Below, in pieces: positions 1 to 8,847 of a stretch of DNA of 64,000 bases. Position numbers and translations under genes: made by a program. The stretch's first letter is position 1; the number at the start of each line of letters is the position of its first letter. The DNA is from Winogradskyella ludwigii (lineage in GTDB: Bacteria; Bacteroidota; Bacteroidia; Flavobacteriales; Flavobacteriaceae), in the NCBI RefSeq assembly GCF_013403985.1, contig NZ_JABFDF010000001.1, positions 682,001-746,000 of the forward strand, given 5' to 3'. Under the pieces are notes generated by a model that saw nothing but the letters and a program-made list of their open reading frames with translations, was not told where the DNA came from and ran no database searches.

Positions 1-1337
1 ACGGTATTACAAAACTGGGTTATAAAGACTTTTTATTCTTAGATATTACAGGACGGAATGATTGGTCTAGTGCATTAGCCACACCTTTTTCGGTAGATGG
101 AACCTCGTTTTTCTACCCTTCAATGTCATCAAGTTTTATACTATCTAATGTTGTGGAATTACCAACTGCCATATCTTTTGCAAAACTGCGAGCGAGTGTG
201 GCACAAGTAGGAAACGACACAAGTGCTTACCAAACTTCTGGTGCTTTTGTATCACAAACACCATACAATAGCGAACCTACTTTTAGCGACCAAGATTTTA
301 TTCCCAATGCCAATTTAAAACCAGAAAGCACCACCTCTTATGAGTTTGGTACAGATTTACGATTTTTAGATAATAGATTACGATTCGATTTTACGTATTA
401 CAATGCCAATACAAAGGACCAAATTATTTCTTTACCTGTTGCCATTTCTTCTGGTTACAGCCAACAAGTAGTTAATGGCGGAAATGTAAACACACAAGGT
501 GTAGAAATTGTTTTAGGGATTACACCAATTCAAACGGATAATTTCAATTGGAATAGCACGTTTAACTTCGCCACTAATCGCTCTGTTATTAAAAACTTGC
601 CACAGTCGGACGGAAGGTTAACACTTGCTTATAGTAGAATTTATGATAGCGCCAACCAAACGGTTTGGTTTCAGGTGGAAGAAGGTGGACGTGTTGGAGA
701 TTTTTACGGAACTGGTTATCTAAAAAATGAAAATGATGAATTTTTAATTGATGATAATGGTAACTACATTGCCGATGACAACTTAAAAAAACTAGGAAAT
801 TATAATCCAGATTTTACATTAGGATGGAGTAACAATTTCAATTATAAAAATTGGAATATGAGCTTTTTATTCGATTGGCGACAAGGAGGCGAAATTGTAT
901 CTAGAACACGCGCTTTAGGAAATGTTGGTGGTCAACTAGCAGAAACGAGTTACCGACCAGATGCCGGAATTGTTGCACAAGGTGTCAATGTAAATACAGG
1001 ACAAGCAAATACCGTTGCGATTACTGCAGAAAGTTATTACCGACAATTTTACGATAGAAATCATGAAGAAAATAATGTTTATGACGCTTCCTTTTTGAAG
1101 CTACGCCAATTCGCTATTGGCTATACTTTTAATATAAAAGATGACTTTTTAGGTTTGAAAGAAGGTGCTGACATTAGTCTTTCCTTAGTTGGAAACAACT
1201 TATTTGCAATTACCGAAAATCCGCATTTTGACCCAGAACAATTAGCCGTTCAAGGTAATGGATTTGTAAATGGTGTTGAAGACATGAGTTATGCTACAAC
1301 ACGAAGTATTGGTTTTAAAGCCGGATTTAATTTTTAA
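1..1337 (+). CDS. SusC/RagA-type TonB-linked outer membrane receptor, C-terminal part (5' end outside window)
   Basis: The reading frame is open from base 3, so the first ATG in the window (123) is internal. The first residues read DITGRNDWSSAL followed by FYPS, a conserved stretch in the barrel of SusC-family receptors, and the product ends in the terminal strand RSIGFKAGFNF with a C-terminal Phe, as outer membrane barrels do. Roughly 445 residues of a protein that is normally about 1000 long are present; the plug and TonB box are upstream of the window. SusD follows 9 bases downstream, confirming a SusCD importer. The substrate cannot be read from the sequence; the symporter and sugar-modifying genes downstream are colinear. 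Confidence 0.93.
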   Translation, partial: GITKLGYKDFLFLDITGRNDWSSALATPFSVDGTSFFYPSMSSSFILSNVVELPTAISFAKLRASVAQVGNDTSAYQTSGAFVSQTPYNSEPTFSDQDFIPNANLKPESTTSYEFGTDLRFLDNRLRFDFTYYNANTKDQIISLPVAISSGYSQQVVNGGNVNTQGVEIVLGITPIQTDNFNWNSTFNFATNRSVIKNLPQSDGRLTLAYSRIYDSANQTVWFQVEEGGRVGDFYGTGYLKNENDEFLIDDNGNYIADDNLKKLGNYNPDFTLGWSNNFNYKNWNMSFLFDWRQGGEIVSRTRALGNVGGQLAETSYRPDAGIVAQGVNVNTGQANTVAITAESYYRQFYDRNHEENNVYDASFLKLRQFAIGYTFNIKDDFLGLKEGADISLSLVGNNLFAITENPHFDPEQLAVQGNGFVNGVEDMSYATTRSIGFKAGFNF

Positions 1338-1346
1338 AAAAGCAAC

Positions 1347-2789
1347 ATGAAAAATTTCACATATATACTTTCTGTTTTATTTATTGCAACAACGATGAGT
1401 TGTACCAAAGATTTTGAAGACATAAATACCAACCCAAACCAACCCAGTTCGGTCCAACCGAGTTTGTTGCTAAGACAGGTTATTTACGATTTTGGAGAAA
1501 ACATGAGTTACGAAGGCTTTGTTGCCGGCGATTTATTAGCACAACATAGAACCGCTTTAGATTTCAATTTATTTGATAGACATGCTTTAAAATCACCACA
1601 ATTAGGAGGTAATCCTTGGCCTATTTTTTATACCAATTTGAGAGATAATGAAATTATCCTAAATCAAGCTAGAACAACAGAAACCTTTGCTGTTTATGAA
1701 GGTCCTGCATTAATTTTAAAAGCCTATATGGCTGCTGGTTTAACTGATTTATTTGGAGACGTTCCCTATTTTGAAGCGTTCAATGGTGTTGAAGGCACGG
1801 TAACACCAGCATACGATTCACAAGAAGACATCTATCTTAATGAAAATGGTATATTAGATAATTTAGATAAAGGCATTGCGGCTATTGAAGCCTATACTGA
1901 TGTGATTCCATTGGAAGGCGATATTTTATTTGATGGCAATTTAGACGCTTGGATAAAATTTGCGAATGCTTTAAAAATCAAAAATTTAGTTCGTATTTCA
2001 GATAAAGTAGATGTTTCTAGTGATTTACAAACGCTTTTTGATGAAGGCAATTATATCACTTCAAACAGTGAAAATGCTATTTTCAATTTTACAAACACAG
2101 ACCCAAACAGTTTTAGATTGGCACAATTAAGAATTGGAGATTTTAACAATTTTGTATTGTCCGAAACTATGGAAGATATTTTAGTGGGTCTAAATGACAC
2201 GAGACTTTCAAGTTTATTTCGTCCGTTCTCAAATTCAAGCACTAATGAATTTAATGGTTTATTAAATGGTATTGATGCATCTTCGACCTCTATTGCTTTA
2301 GCAGATTATTCTTTAGCAAGCACAGCTTTCAGAGAAGATACGTCAACTTTAGATGCTAATTTTATAACCGCTTGGGAAGTACAATTTGCCTTAGCCGAAG
2401 CGGCTGCCAAAGGTTTTATCAATGCAGATGCACAGATGTTATACAACGCTGGAGTTACTTTAGCGTTTGAGTATTGGCACACGGAATTACCTACAGATTA
2501 CCTTTCTGGCCCTGCCGCTTATAATGCTTTTGGGTCAAACCCAATAGAACAAATCTTAACACAGAAATGGATTGCAAATATTATTAATGGTTACGAAGGA
2601 TGGATAGAGTACAGAAGAACAGGTTTCCCTGAATTGCAAACTATTTCCGCAAGTTTAAACAACGATATAATTCCAATAAGAATGCCTTATCCTGCAGAAG
2701 AAACCGCTTTAAATTTCGAAAATTACAGTGTTGCTGCCAATGCAACCAATAACAATAGTATAAACGTGCCAGTTTGGTGGAATGAATAA
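1347..2789 (+). CDS. SusD/RagB-like substrate-binding lipoprotein
   Basis: A signal ending in MSC at residue 19 marks a lipoprotein. The mature start (KDFEDINTNPNQP) and the motif DLFGDVPYFEA near residue 135 are typical of the SusD-like family with a TPR-type helical fold. At 480 residues it has the usual length. It forms the surface lid of the SusC receptor ending 9 bases upstream and binds the ligand before import. The next gene, a Na+ symporter, starts 6 bases after its stop, so outer and inner membrane uptake may be one transcript. The ligand is unknown; no glycan-degrading enzyme is next to it, unlike a typical polysaccharide locus. Confidence 0.92.
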   Translation: MKNFTYILSVLFIATTMSCTKDFEDINTNPNQPSSVQPSLLLRQVIYDFGENMSYEGFVAGDLLAQHRTALDFNLFDRHALKSPQLGGNPWPIFYTNLRDNEIILNQARTTETFAVYEGPALILKAYMAAGLTDLFGDVPYFEAFNGVEGTVTPAYDSQEDIYLNENGILDNLDKGIAAIEAYTDVIPLEGDILFDGNLDAWIKFANALKIKNLVRISDKVDVSSDLQTLFDEGNYITSNSENAIFNFTNTDPNSFRLAQLRIGDFNNFVLSETMEDILVGLNDTRLSSLFRPFSNSSTNEFNGLLNGIDASSTSIALADYSLASTAFREDTSTLDANFITAWEVQFALAEAAAKGFINADAQMLYNAGVTLAFEYWHTELPTDYLSGPAAYNAFGSNPIEQILTQKWIANIINGYEGWIEYRRTGFPELQTISASLNNDIIPIRMPYPAEETALNFENYSVAANATNNNSINVPVWWNE

Positions 2790-2795
2790 ACATAC

Positions 2796-4136
2796 ATGGA
2801 TATAATTAACTGGCAATGGACATTGATAATTGCATCGAGTTTACTACTCTTTGTATTATCGCCATTAGCAAAAACTACAGACGAATTTTTTAAGGCGGTT
2901 CATAAAAGGAAAGCACCAAACGCTTTAGTGCTTACCGGAAGCCTTATTATTTCTTGGATTTTTGCCAAGAGCATTACCAATGCAGCCAATTTAGGCTTAA
3001 GCTTTGGTATTGTTGGTGGTGTTGCGTATGCTGGTTATTACCTATCCTTTGCTGTCGCTGGTTTATTGATTTACAAAATGCGCGTTGTTGGTGGATTTAA
3101 AAGTATTCATCAATTTTTAATTACCAAATTCGGAAAAGGAGCTATGGCTTTGTTTTCAATTTTAATTGCTATTCGTTTATTTAATGAAGTCTGGAGTAAT
3201 ACCATGGTTATTGGTAGTTATTTTGGTGAAACAGGAAGTTCTAACTATTACAAAGCAATAATAGTTTTCACCATATTGACATTAGCTTATGCGATAAAAG
3301 GCGGTTTGAGTAGTTCTATTTTTACTGATGTGATTCAGATGGTATTATTTAGTATTCTACTTATGGTAATTCTATGGAATATCTTTTCAATAGAAACTTT
3401 TAGCGTCAATGATGTCGTCACTTCTGGAACTTGGAGTTTTGAGTTAGGTTTAAACCTATTTTTCGCAGCCATTATCCAATCGTTTAGTTATCCATTTCAC
3501 GACCCAGTTTTAACCGACAGAGCCTTTATTAGTTCTCCAAAAGTCACGCGTAAAAGTTTTTTATGGGCGAGTTTATTAGGTGCTATTTGCATTATACTAT
3601 TTAGCGTCATTGGTGTCTATGCGCAAACCCAAGGTTTTAAAGGACAAGCCGCCGTAGAAGTTGGTAAAGCCTTTGGTGTGATTATTTTATTAGTCATTAA
3701 TTTTATAATGATTACCTCAGCCGCTTCAACACTAGACTCAACATTTTCATCCTTTTCAAAATTATTAGCGATTGATTTAGGCATGGTTAACGATTTAACT
3801 TTTGGAAGAGCATCTATGGCTGCCATAGCGATTTTAGGCACACTTCCTGTTTTTCTTGAAGCCGAAATTTTATCAGCAACCACCATATCTGGCACCATGG
3901 TTATTGGTTTAACACCCATCTTTCTGTTTTGGAATATCAAAGTGCCCAAAATGAGTTTCTACCTGAGCGTTATTACCGGATTAGTATTTGGATTTACATT
4001 GGTTTTTAATGTGTTTCCGGAAGCCTTAATTTTTACAGAAGGCAAGTATGCCGATTTACTTTGGGTGAATATTTGGGGAATTTTAAGTTGTAATATTTTA
4101 TATTTCATACCGAAATGGTTAAAATCAAATAAATAA
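2796..4136 (+). CDS. Sodium:solute symporter family (SSS) transporter
   Basis: 446 residues with about 12-13 hydrophobic segments and the SSS-type pattern: an N-terminal TM, the loop KRKAPNALVLTGSLIISW, then IKGGLSSSIFTDVIQM near residue 170 and TSAASTLDSTFSS near 310, the latter matching the Na2-site helix of the LeuT fold. It is somewhat shorter than proline or pantothenate symporters. It starts 6 bases after susD and stops 1 base before the next gene, strong evidence for one operon. Inferred role: inner membrane uptake of the small solute delivered by SusCD. The substrate cannot be assigned. Confidence 0.85.
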   Translation: MDIINWQWTLIIASSLLLFVLSPLAKTTDEFFKAVHKRKAPNALVLTGSLIISWIFAKSITNAANLGLSFGIVGGVAYAGYYLSFAVAGLLIYKMRVVGGFKSIHQFLITKFGKGAMALFSILIAIRLFNEVWSNTMVIGSYFGETGSSNYYKAIIVFTILTLAYAIKGGLSSSIFTDVIQMVLFSILLMVILWNIFSIETFSVNDVVTSGTWSFELGLNLFFAAIIQSFSYPFHDPVLTDRAFISSPKVTRKSFLWASLLGAICIILFSVIGVYAQTQGFKGQAAVEVGKAFGVIILLVINFIMITSAASTLDSTFSSFSKLLAIDLGMVNDLTFGRASMAAIAILGTLPVFLEAEILSATTISGTMVIGLTPIFLFWNIKVPKMSFYLSVITGLVFGFTLVFNVFPEALIFTEGKYADLLWVNIWGILSCNILYFIPKWLKSNK

Positions 4137-4137
4137 G

Positions 4138-4989
4138 ATGTCCACTTTCGTGGAAAATGTTATGGATAAAAACATAATTGACATAGGGAAATTATCAGGT
4201 AAAGTACTACTCTTTGGTGGTGTTTACAGTAATCTTCAAGCCCTTGAAGCACTAATTGCTGTGGCAGAATCTGAAGGTATTCCACCTGAAAATTGTATTT
4301 GCACTGGTGATATTATTGGCTATTGCGCACAACCCGAAGAAACCATTCAAACTTTTAAAAATTGGAATGCTAAAAGCATTGTTGGTAATGTAGAAATACA
4401 ATTACGTGATGATGAAGACGATTGTGGTTGCGATTTTAGAGAAGGGTCGCGATGCGATAGTTTTTCGCAACAATGGTATCCGTATGCTAAGAGCAAACTC
4501 TCAAAAGATTCTCTTGACTATCTTGAAACGATTCCAGACCATATAAAATTCACCATTGGGAATCAGAAGGTAACCGTCGTACATGGTTCGTATTTTAATG
4601 TTTCAGAATTTATTTTTAAATCGACACCGTGGGCTACTAAAAACTCTAATTTTGAAGCTACAGAAACTAACGTCATTATTGCTGGTCATTGTGGTCTACC
4701 TTACGAACATAAAAACAATGATAAACGTTGGATAAATCCTGGTGTCATTGGCATGCCTGCTAATGATGGAAAACCGAATGTTTGGTTTGCTATTTTGGAG
4801 GATTCGGTAAAACCTTTGCAGGTAAATTTTCGTAAGTTAGATTATAATCATTTGCTCACTAATAAATTAATGCTAAACGGATTATTACCCGAATCCTATG
4901 CAAAAACTATTATTTCGGGAATTTGGGACAATATGGAAATTTTGCCTGAATTAGAAAAACGACAACAAGGCAAAACAATAGAATTGTAA
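4138..4989 (+). CDS. Degenerate, Cys-rich metallophosphoesterase-like protein
   Basis: The 283-residue product follows the YfcE/MJ0936-type calcineurin fold, but several hallmark residues are replaced. Where the family has SD-x-HGN it has GGVYSN (Asp to Gly28, His to Tyr30), GNHD/E reads GNVE (catalytic His to Val85), and GHTH reads GHCG (His to Gly186). The ligands of the second metal site remain: Asp58 in GD, Asn84, His149 in VVHG and His184. It carries unusual cysteines: C53, C55, C63, C96, C98, C106 and C185, several in an acidic insert (residues 91-106). It starts 1 base after the symporter stop. Inferred: not a normal two-metal phosphodiesterase; a single-metal enzyme or a thiol-based binder of a soft ion is possible. 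Confidence 0.75.
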   Translation: MSTFVENVMDKNIIDIGKLSGKVLLFGGVYSNLQALEALIAVAESEGIPPENCICTGDIIGYCAQPEETIQTFKNWNAKSIVGNVEIQLRDDEDDCGCDFREGSRCDSFSQQWYPYAKSKLSKDSLDYLETIPDHIKFTIGNQKVTVVHGSYFNVSEFIFKSTPWATKNSNFEATETNVIIAGHCGLPYEHKNNDKRWINPGVIGMPANDGKPNVWFAILEDSVKPLQVNFRKLDYNHLLTNKLMLNGLLPESYAKTIISGIWDNMEILPELEKRQQGKTIEL

Positions 4990-5019
4990 GGTTAATCAAA
5001 TTACGCACACTAAACAGCA

Positions 5020-5514
5020 ATGCGAAACTTCTTAATATTAATATTTTTACTTTTAGGATTTTTTGGAAATAGCCAAGAAACACTTCATGAGTTATTAAAA
5101 ACTCATAATAAAGAAAGTGTTCCTTATATTTCTGCTCAAGAATTGGCGATGCCTAAAACAGAGGCCATTTTATTAGACGCAAGAGAAATTGCAGAATACA
5201 AAGTAAGTCACATAAAAAACGCAATGCATGTTGGCTATGATCATTTTGATTTAAACACCGTGTTAAAAGCAATACCAGACACATCAAAAACAATTGTAGT
5301 ATATTGTTCTGTAGGCATTCGTTCAGAAGACATTGCAGAACAACTCAAAAAGAAAGGCTACACCAATGTTTACAATTTATTTGGTGGTATTTTTGAATGG
5401 AAAAATAATAATTTCTCCGTATTTAATTCCGAAGAAAAGGAAACAGAACTTATACATGCTTACTCTGAAGACTGGAGTAAATGGTTATTAAAAGGCACTA
5501 AAATCTATGAATAA
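5020..5514 (+). CDS. Exported rhodanese-like domain protein
   Basis: 164 residues with an N-terminal hydrophobic signal (residues 1-18, ending GNSQ) and one rhodanese domain from about 35 to 130. The active-site loop is CSVGIR with Cys96, preceded by LLDAREIAEYKVSHIKNA and followed by NLFGGIFEWKN, both classic rhodanese motifs. The family moves sulfane sulfur or other persulfide-type groups; some members act on arsenate or phosphate. The six-residue loop fits sulfurtransferases rather than the seven-residue Cdc25/arsenate-type loop. The next gene overlaps its 3' end by 8 bases. Substrate in this locus unknown. Confidence 0.87.
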   Translation: MRNFLILIFLLLGFFGNSQETLHELLKTHNKESVPYISAQELAMPKTEAILLDAREIAEYKVSHIKNAMHVGYDHFDLNTVLKAIPDTSKTIVVYCSVGIRSEDIAEQLKKKGYTNVYNLFGGIFEWKNNNFSVFNSEEKETELIHAYSEDWSKWLLKGTKIYE

Positions 5515-6136
5515 ATCACTCGTTATTGTTTTTGTAAAAAACATAAAACTAGGAACTGTTAAAACTAGACTCGCAAAAACTATTGGTGACTATGGTGCTT
5601 TTGATGTGTACACGGAGTTGGTTAAAATCACAGAAAAAGCCACAGAAACACTAGATTTTGATAAACGCATTTATTTTTCTAATGCTGTTGTAGATACGCA
5701 ATGGAAAAATGAGTTTAAAACAGTTCAGCATGGATCCGATTTAGGTGAGCGTATGCTCAATGCTTTTAAGGAAGGCTTTGCTGCTGGTTATGAAAAAATA
5801 GTACTTATTGGTTCTGATTTACCAGATATTAATTCCACTCACATTACAAAAGGAATAGATGCTTTAAACACAAGCGAAGTTGTTTTTGGACCTGCTGAAG
5901 ATGGAGGTTATTATCTAGTAGGAATGTCTAAATTAAACACTTCTATTTTTACCAATAAACCTTGGAGTCAACCTCATTTATTAAAAAGTACGTTACAAGA
6001 GTTACATAAAAATAACGTTACAGTTAGTACCTTAGATATTTTAAACGATATTGATACTTATGAAGATTTAATTGCTTCAGAATTTTATAAATCTAACATA
6101 GAATTACAAGAAAAAATACAACAACTCAATGATTAA
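5507..6136 (+). CDS. TIGR04282-family glycosyltransferase (arsenosugar-associated, MobA/CofC-like fold)
   Basis: 209 residues matching the small nucleotidyl/glycosyltransferase family first described as rSAM/selenodomain-associated transferase 1 and now named for arsenosugar biosynthesis. Visible motifs: FVKNIKLGTVKTRLA at the N-terminus (nucleotide-binding basic segment), LIGSDLPDI near residue 105 (metal-binding Asp pair) and GPAEDGGYYLVGM near residue 130. It overlaps the rhodanese gene by 8 bases and the phosphorylase by 8 bases, so the three are translationally coupled. The partner transferase 2 (TIGR04283) is at 8848-9615. Role inferred from family name and linkage only. Confidence 0.85.
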   Translation: MNKSLVIVFVKNIKLGTVKTRLAKTIGDYGAFDVYTELVKITEKATETLDFDKRIYFSNAVVDTQWKNEFKTVQHGSDLGERMLNAFKEGFAAGYEKIVLIGSDLPDINSTHITKGIDALNTSEVVFGPAEDGGYYLVGMSKLNTSIFTNKPWSQPHLLKSTLQELHKNNVTVSTLDILNDIDTYEDLIASEFYKSNIELQEKIQQLND

Positions 6137-6941
6137 ATTAATATCAGAAAGCACCGAATATTTAAAGAGTAAAGGTTTTAATAATCCTGAAGTTGGTATC
6201 ATTTTAGGAACAGGTTTAGGGCAGTTGGTGAATGCGATTGAAATTCTTGCCGAGGCAAGCTACAATGACATTCCTAATTTCCCAACTGCCACAGTAGAGT
6301 TTCATAAAGGCAAACTTATTTATGGCATTTTAGAAGGTAAAAAAGTAGTGGTTATGCAAGGCCGTTTTCATGTTTATGAAGGTTACAGCTTACAAGACGT
6401 TACATTTCCTGTTAGAATTATGGAAAAACTAGGCATTAAAACTCTGTTGGTTTCTAATGCCTCTGGCGCTATAAATCTCGATTATAAAAAAGGAGAGTTA
6501 ATGCTTATTGACGATCATATTAATCTCCAAGGAAGTTCACCTTTAGCTTTTAAAGGCGTTTCAGAATTAGGAGAACGTTTTACAGACATGAGTGCACCTT
6601 ATGATGCAGATATCAATTCTAAATTTGAAAATATCGCAAAAGAAAATAATATTAGATTACATAAAGGTGTTTATGCTAGTGTTGTTGGACCGCAATTAGA
6701 AACACGTGCTGAATATAGAATGCTTAAAATTATAGGAGCAGATGCTGTTGGAATGAGTACCGTTCCAGAAATTATTGTTGCCAATCATCTTAACTTAAAA
6801 GTGGCTGCCGTTTCTGTTTTAACTGATGAGTGTGACCCAAATAATCTAAAACCAGTTGATATCTCTGAAATAATTGCTATGGCAGGTAAAGCAGAGCCCA
6901 ATATGATAACCTTATTTAAAAAATTAATAAAAGATTTGTAA
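6129..6941 (+). CDS. Purine nucleoside phosphorylase (trimeric PNP/MTAP family)
   Basis: 270 residues with the family signature: GIILGTGLGQL (phosphate loop), VVMQGRFHVYEGY, LLVSNASGAIN, VGPQLETRAEYRML (base-binding Glu) and DAVGMSTVPEIIVA. It cleaves purine nucleosides with phosphate to base plus ribose-1-phosphate. In human PNP the base-contact residue Asn243 lies in SLITNK; the aligned segment here is SVLTDE, placing Asp233 there. MTAP, which takes 6-aminopurines, also has Asp at this position. That suggests adenine nucleosides could be accepted, consistent with a salvage or arsenosugar role in which a 5'-substituted adenosine loses adenine. Its start overlaps the upstream glycosyltransferase by 8 bases. 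Confidence 0.92.
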   Translation: MIKLISESTEYLKSKGFNNPEVGIILGTGLGQLVNAIEILAEASYNDIPNFPTATVEFHKGKLIYGILEGKKVVVMQGRFHVYEGYSLQDVTFPVRIMEKLGIKTLLVSNASGAINLDYKKGELMLIDDHINLQGSSPLAFKGVSELGERFTDMSAPYDADINSKFENIAKENNIRLHKGVYASVVGPQLETRAEYRMLKIIGADAVGMSTVPEIIVANHLNLKVAAVSVLTDECDPNNLKPVDISEIIAMAGKAEPNMITLFKKLIKDL

Positions 6942-7005
6942 GCTCAAACAGATTTTAGCAACAAAAGAGTAAAGAATTAAAAGCCCCTTTTTTTTTTAGA
7001 CTTGA

Positions 7006-7914
7006 ATGGAAAAATACCTAGACATATTTACAAAATCTTATTCCGATTATTGGAATTATCTCAAATATGAGCTAATTGACATTTACCATTGGGACAACTT
7101 TTTTTATGGACTAATTCTTATTTCTGTTTTAGTATGGATCTTAGAAATTGCTTTTCCATGGAGAAAGGAACAAGCCCTTTTTAGAAAAGATTTTTGGTTA
7201 GATACATTTTACATGTTTTTCAATTTCTTTTTGTTAAACCTTATTGTCTTAATCTCTTTAACCAATACAGTTTCAGAATTATTTAATGATGTTTTAGGCC
7301 TGGTAGGATTATCCGTTTCTAGCTTTCAATTATTTGATGTAGATGAATTACCAAGATGGTTAGGGCTCTTTATCTTTTTTATCGTTTCAGATTTTGTACA
7401 ATGGAATACACACCGCTTATTACATCGTTTTGAATGGCTCTGGAATTTCCATAAAGTACATCACAGCATAAAAGAAATGGGATTTGCAGGACATTTACGT
7501 TACCATTGGATGGAACCTATTATGTATAAATCAATGCTATATATCCCTATTGCCATTATTGGTGGTTTTGACGCACAAGATGTTGCTATTGTTCATTTCT
7601 TTAGTATTGCTGTTGGCCATCTTAATCATGCCAATTTAGGTTGGGATTATGGGATTTTGAAATACGTATTTAACAATCCTAAAATGCATATTTGGCATCA
7701 TGTAAAAGAATTACCAGAAGGAGAACGCTTTGGAGTTAACTTTGGTATTACACTTAGTCTTTGGGATTATCTTTTTAAAACAGATTACATTCCGCATGAT
7801 GGAAGAGATATAGAACTAGGATTTGAAGACGATGATATTTTCCCTAAAGATTTTATTGGACAATCTGTATATCCTGCATTTTCAAAGAAGCGAAAATCTA
7901 AAGCTTCAGAATAA
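7006..7914 (+). CDS. Sterol desaturase / fatty acid hydroxylase family membrane oxygenase
   Basis: 302 residues, with hydrophobic segments near 33-50, 65-90, 120-135 and 175-200. The di-iron histidine motifs are visible: HRLLH, then HKVHH, HLNHA and HIWHH, in the order and spacing of the PF04116 family. These enzymes hydroxylate or desaturate lipid-like substrates in the membrane with O2. Start ATG at 7006 follows a T10 tract (6987-6996). The 64-base gap from the phosphorylase and the 30-base gap to the DUF547 gene allow one transcript. The substrate is unknown; a lipid acceptor for the sugar made by the neighbouring transferases is only a guess. Confidence 0.9.
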   Translation: MEKYLDIFTKSYSDYWNYLKYELIDIYHWDNFFYGLILISVLVWILEIAFPWRKEQALFRKDFWLDTFYMFFNFFLLNLIVLISLTNTVSELFNDVLGLVGLSVSSFQLFDVDELPRWLGLFIFFIVSDFVQWNTHRLLHRFEWLWNFHKVHHSIKEMGFAGHLRYHWMEPIMYKSMLYIPIAIIGGFDAQDVAIVHFFSIAVGHLNHANLGWDYGILKYVFNNPKMHIWHHVKELPEGERFGVNFGITLSLWDYLFKTDYIPHDGRDIELGFEDDDIFPKDFIGQSVYPAFSKKRKSKASE

Positions 7915-7944
7915 CTTAAGCTTATTATTAAACACATTTTATAT

Positions 7945-8814
7945 ATGAAATATTTATCAGCATTAATTATCACTATAATATTTACGTCATCTTGTTCTGC
8001 TGCGCAAAAAACCCTACAAAATGATTCTAATGGTAATGTAGAAGTTAGAAATACGATTGAAATTCCTTCGACTACAACTAACGCAAATAATGCTATCGAA
8101 ATCAGTTTAGGCGAAGATGGAACCATAAGCGACAATGGCATTACTGAGACCACAGAAACTATTTACACTGAAGCTTTTGATCATTCTATTTTAAATAATC
8201 TACTTCAGAAATTCGTTTCAGCTAATGGAAATGTTGATTATAAAGGTCTAAAAGGCGATTATAAAACACTTCAAAGTTATATTGAATTATTAAAAACCAA
8301 TCAGCCTAAGGACGATTGGACTAAGAATGATAAACTAGCTTATTGGATTAACGCATACAACGCTTTAACCATCGATTTAATCCTCAGAAATTACCCAACA
8401 AAAAGTATTAAAGATATTAAAGACCCTTGGGATCAGCGTCTATGGAAATTGGGTGATAATTGGCAAAATTTAAATGATATTGAGCATAAAATACTTAGAA
8501 GTATGGATGAACCTAGAATTCATTTTGCTATTGTGTGCGCTTCAATATCATGTCCTAAATTACAAAATACGGCTTTTACAGCTTCAAAATTAGAGGATCA
8601 ATTAACTAATGCCACCAAAGAGTTTTTAGCCGATACTACAAAAAATGAACTTTCAGAAGAACAAATAAAAATCTCTAGAATCTTTAAATGGTTTAAAAAA
8701 GATTTTGAAACTAACGGAAGTTTAATTGATTTTCTTAACCAATATTCTGATGTGAAAATATCAAATTCAGCTAAAAAGAGTTTTAAAGATTACGATTGGA
8801 ATTTGAATGAATAA
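7945..8814 (+). CDS. DUF547 lipoprotein
   Basis: 289 residues with a lipoprotein signal (TSSC, Cys about residue 17), a low-complexity Thr/Asn-rich linker to about residue 75 and then a DUF547 domain. The domain shows LAYWINAYNALTIDLILRN, the DPWDQRLWKLG segment, LNDIEHKILR and HFAIVCASISCPKL with two conserved Cys, all DUF547 hallmarks. The fold has been compared with papain/transglutaminase-like proteins but no activity is established to my knowledge. DUF547 genes often sit beside TIGR04283 transferases; here that gene follows after 33 bases. Confidence 0.9.
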   Translation: MKYLSALIITIIFTSSCSAAQKTLQNDSNGNVEVRNTIEIPSTTTNANNAIEISLGEDGTISDNGITETTETIYTEAFDHSILNNLLQKFVSANGNVDYKGLKGDYKTLQSYIELLKTNQPKDDWTKNDKLAYWINAYNALTIDLILRNYPTKSIKDIKDPWDQRLWKLGDNWQNLNDIEHKILRSMDEPRIHFAIVCASISCPKLQNTAFTASKLEDQLTNATKEFLADTTKNELSEEQIKISRIFKWFKKDFETNGSLIDFLNQYSDVKISNSAKKSFKDYDWNLNE

Positions 8815-8847
8815 AACTATTTCTATTTGTTTTACGTAAGTAGATAT

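Noticed and set aside
5507..6136. Assignment as MobA molybdenum cofactor guanylyltransferase
   Set aside because: The fold is shared, but the basic N-terminal motif and the neighbours fit TIGR04282 better, and no molybdopterin genes are near.
6987..6996. T10 tract after CCCC before the sterol-desaturase gene, considered as a terminator
   Set aside because: No stem precedes it; a plain homopolymer is not enough for a terminator call. Slippage is possible but the tract is outside the coding sequence.
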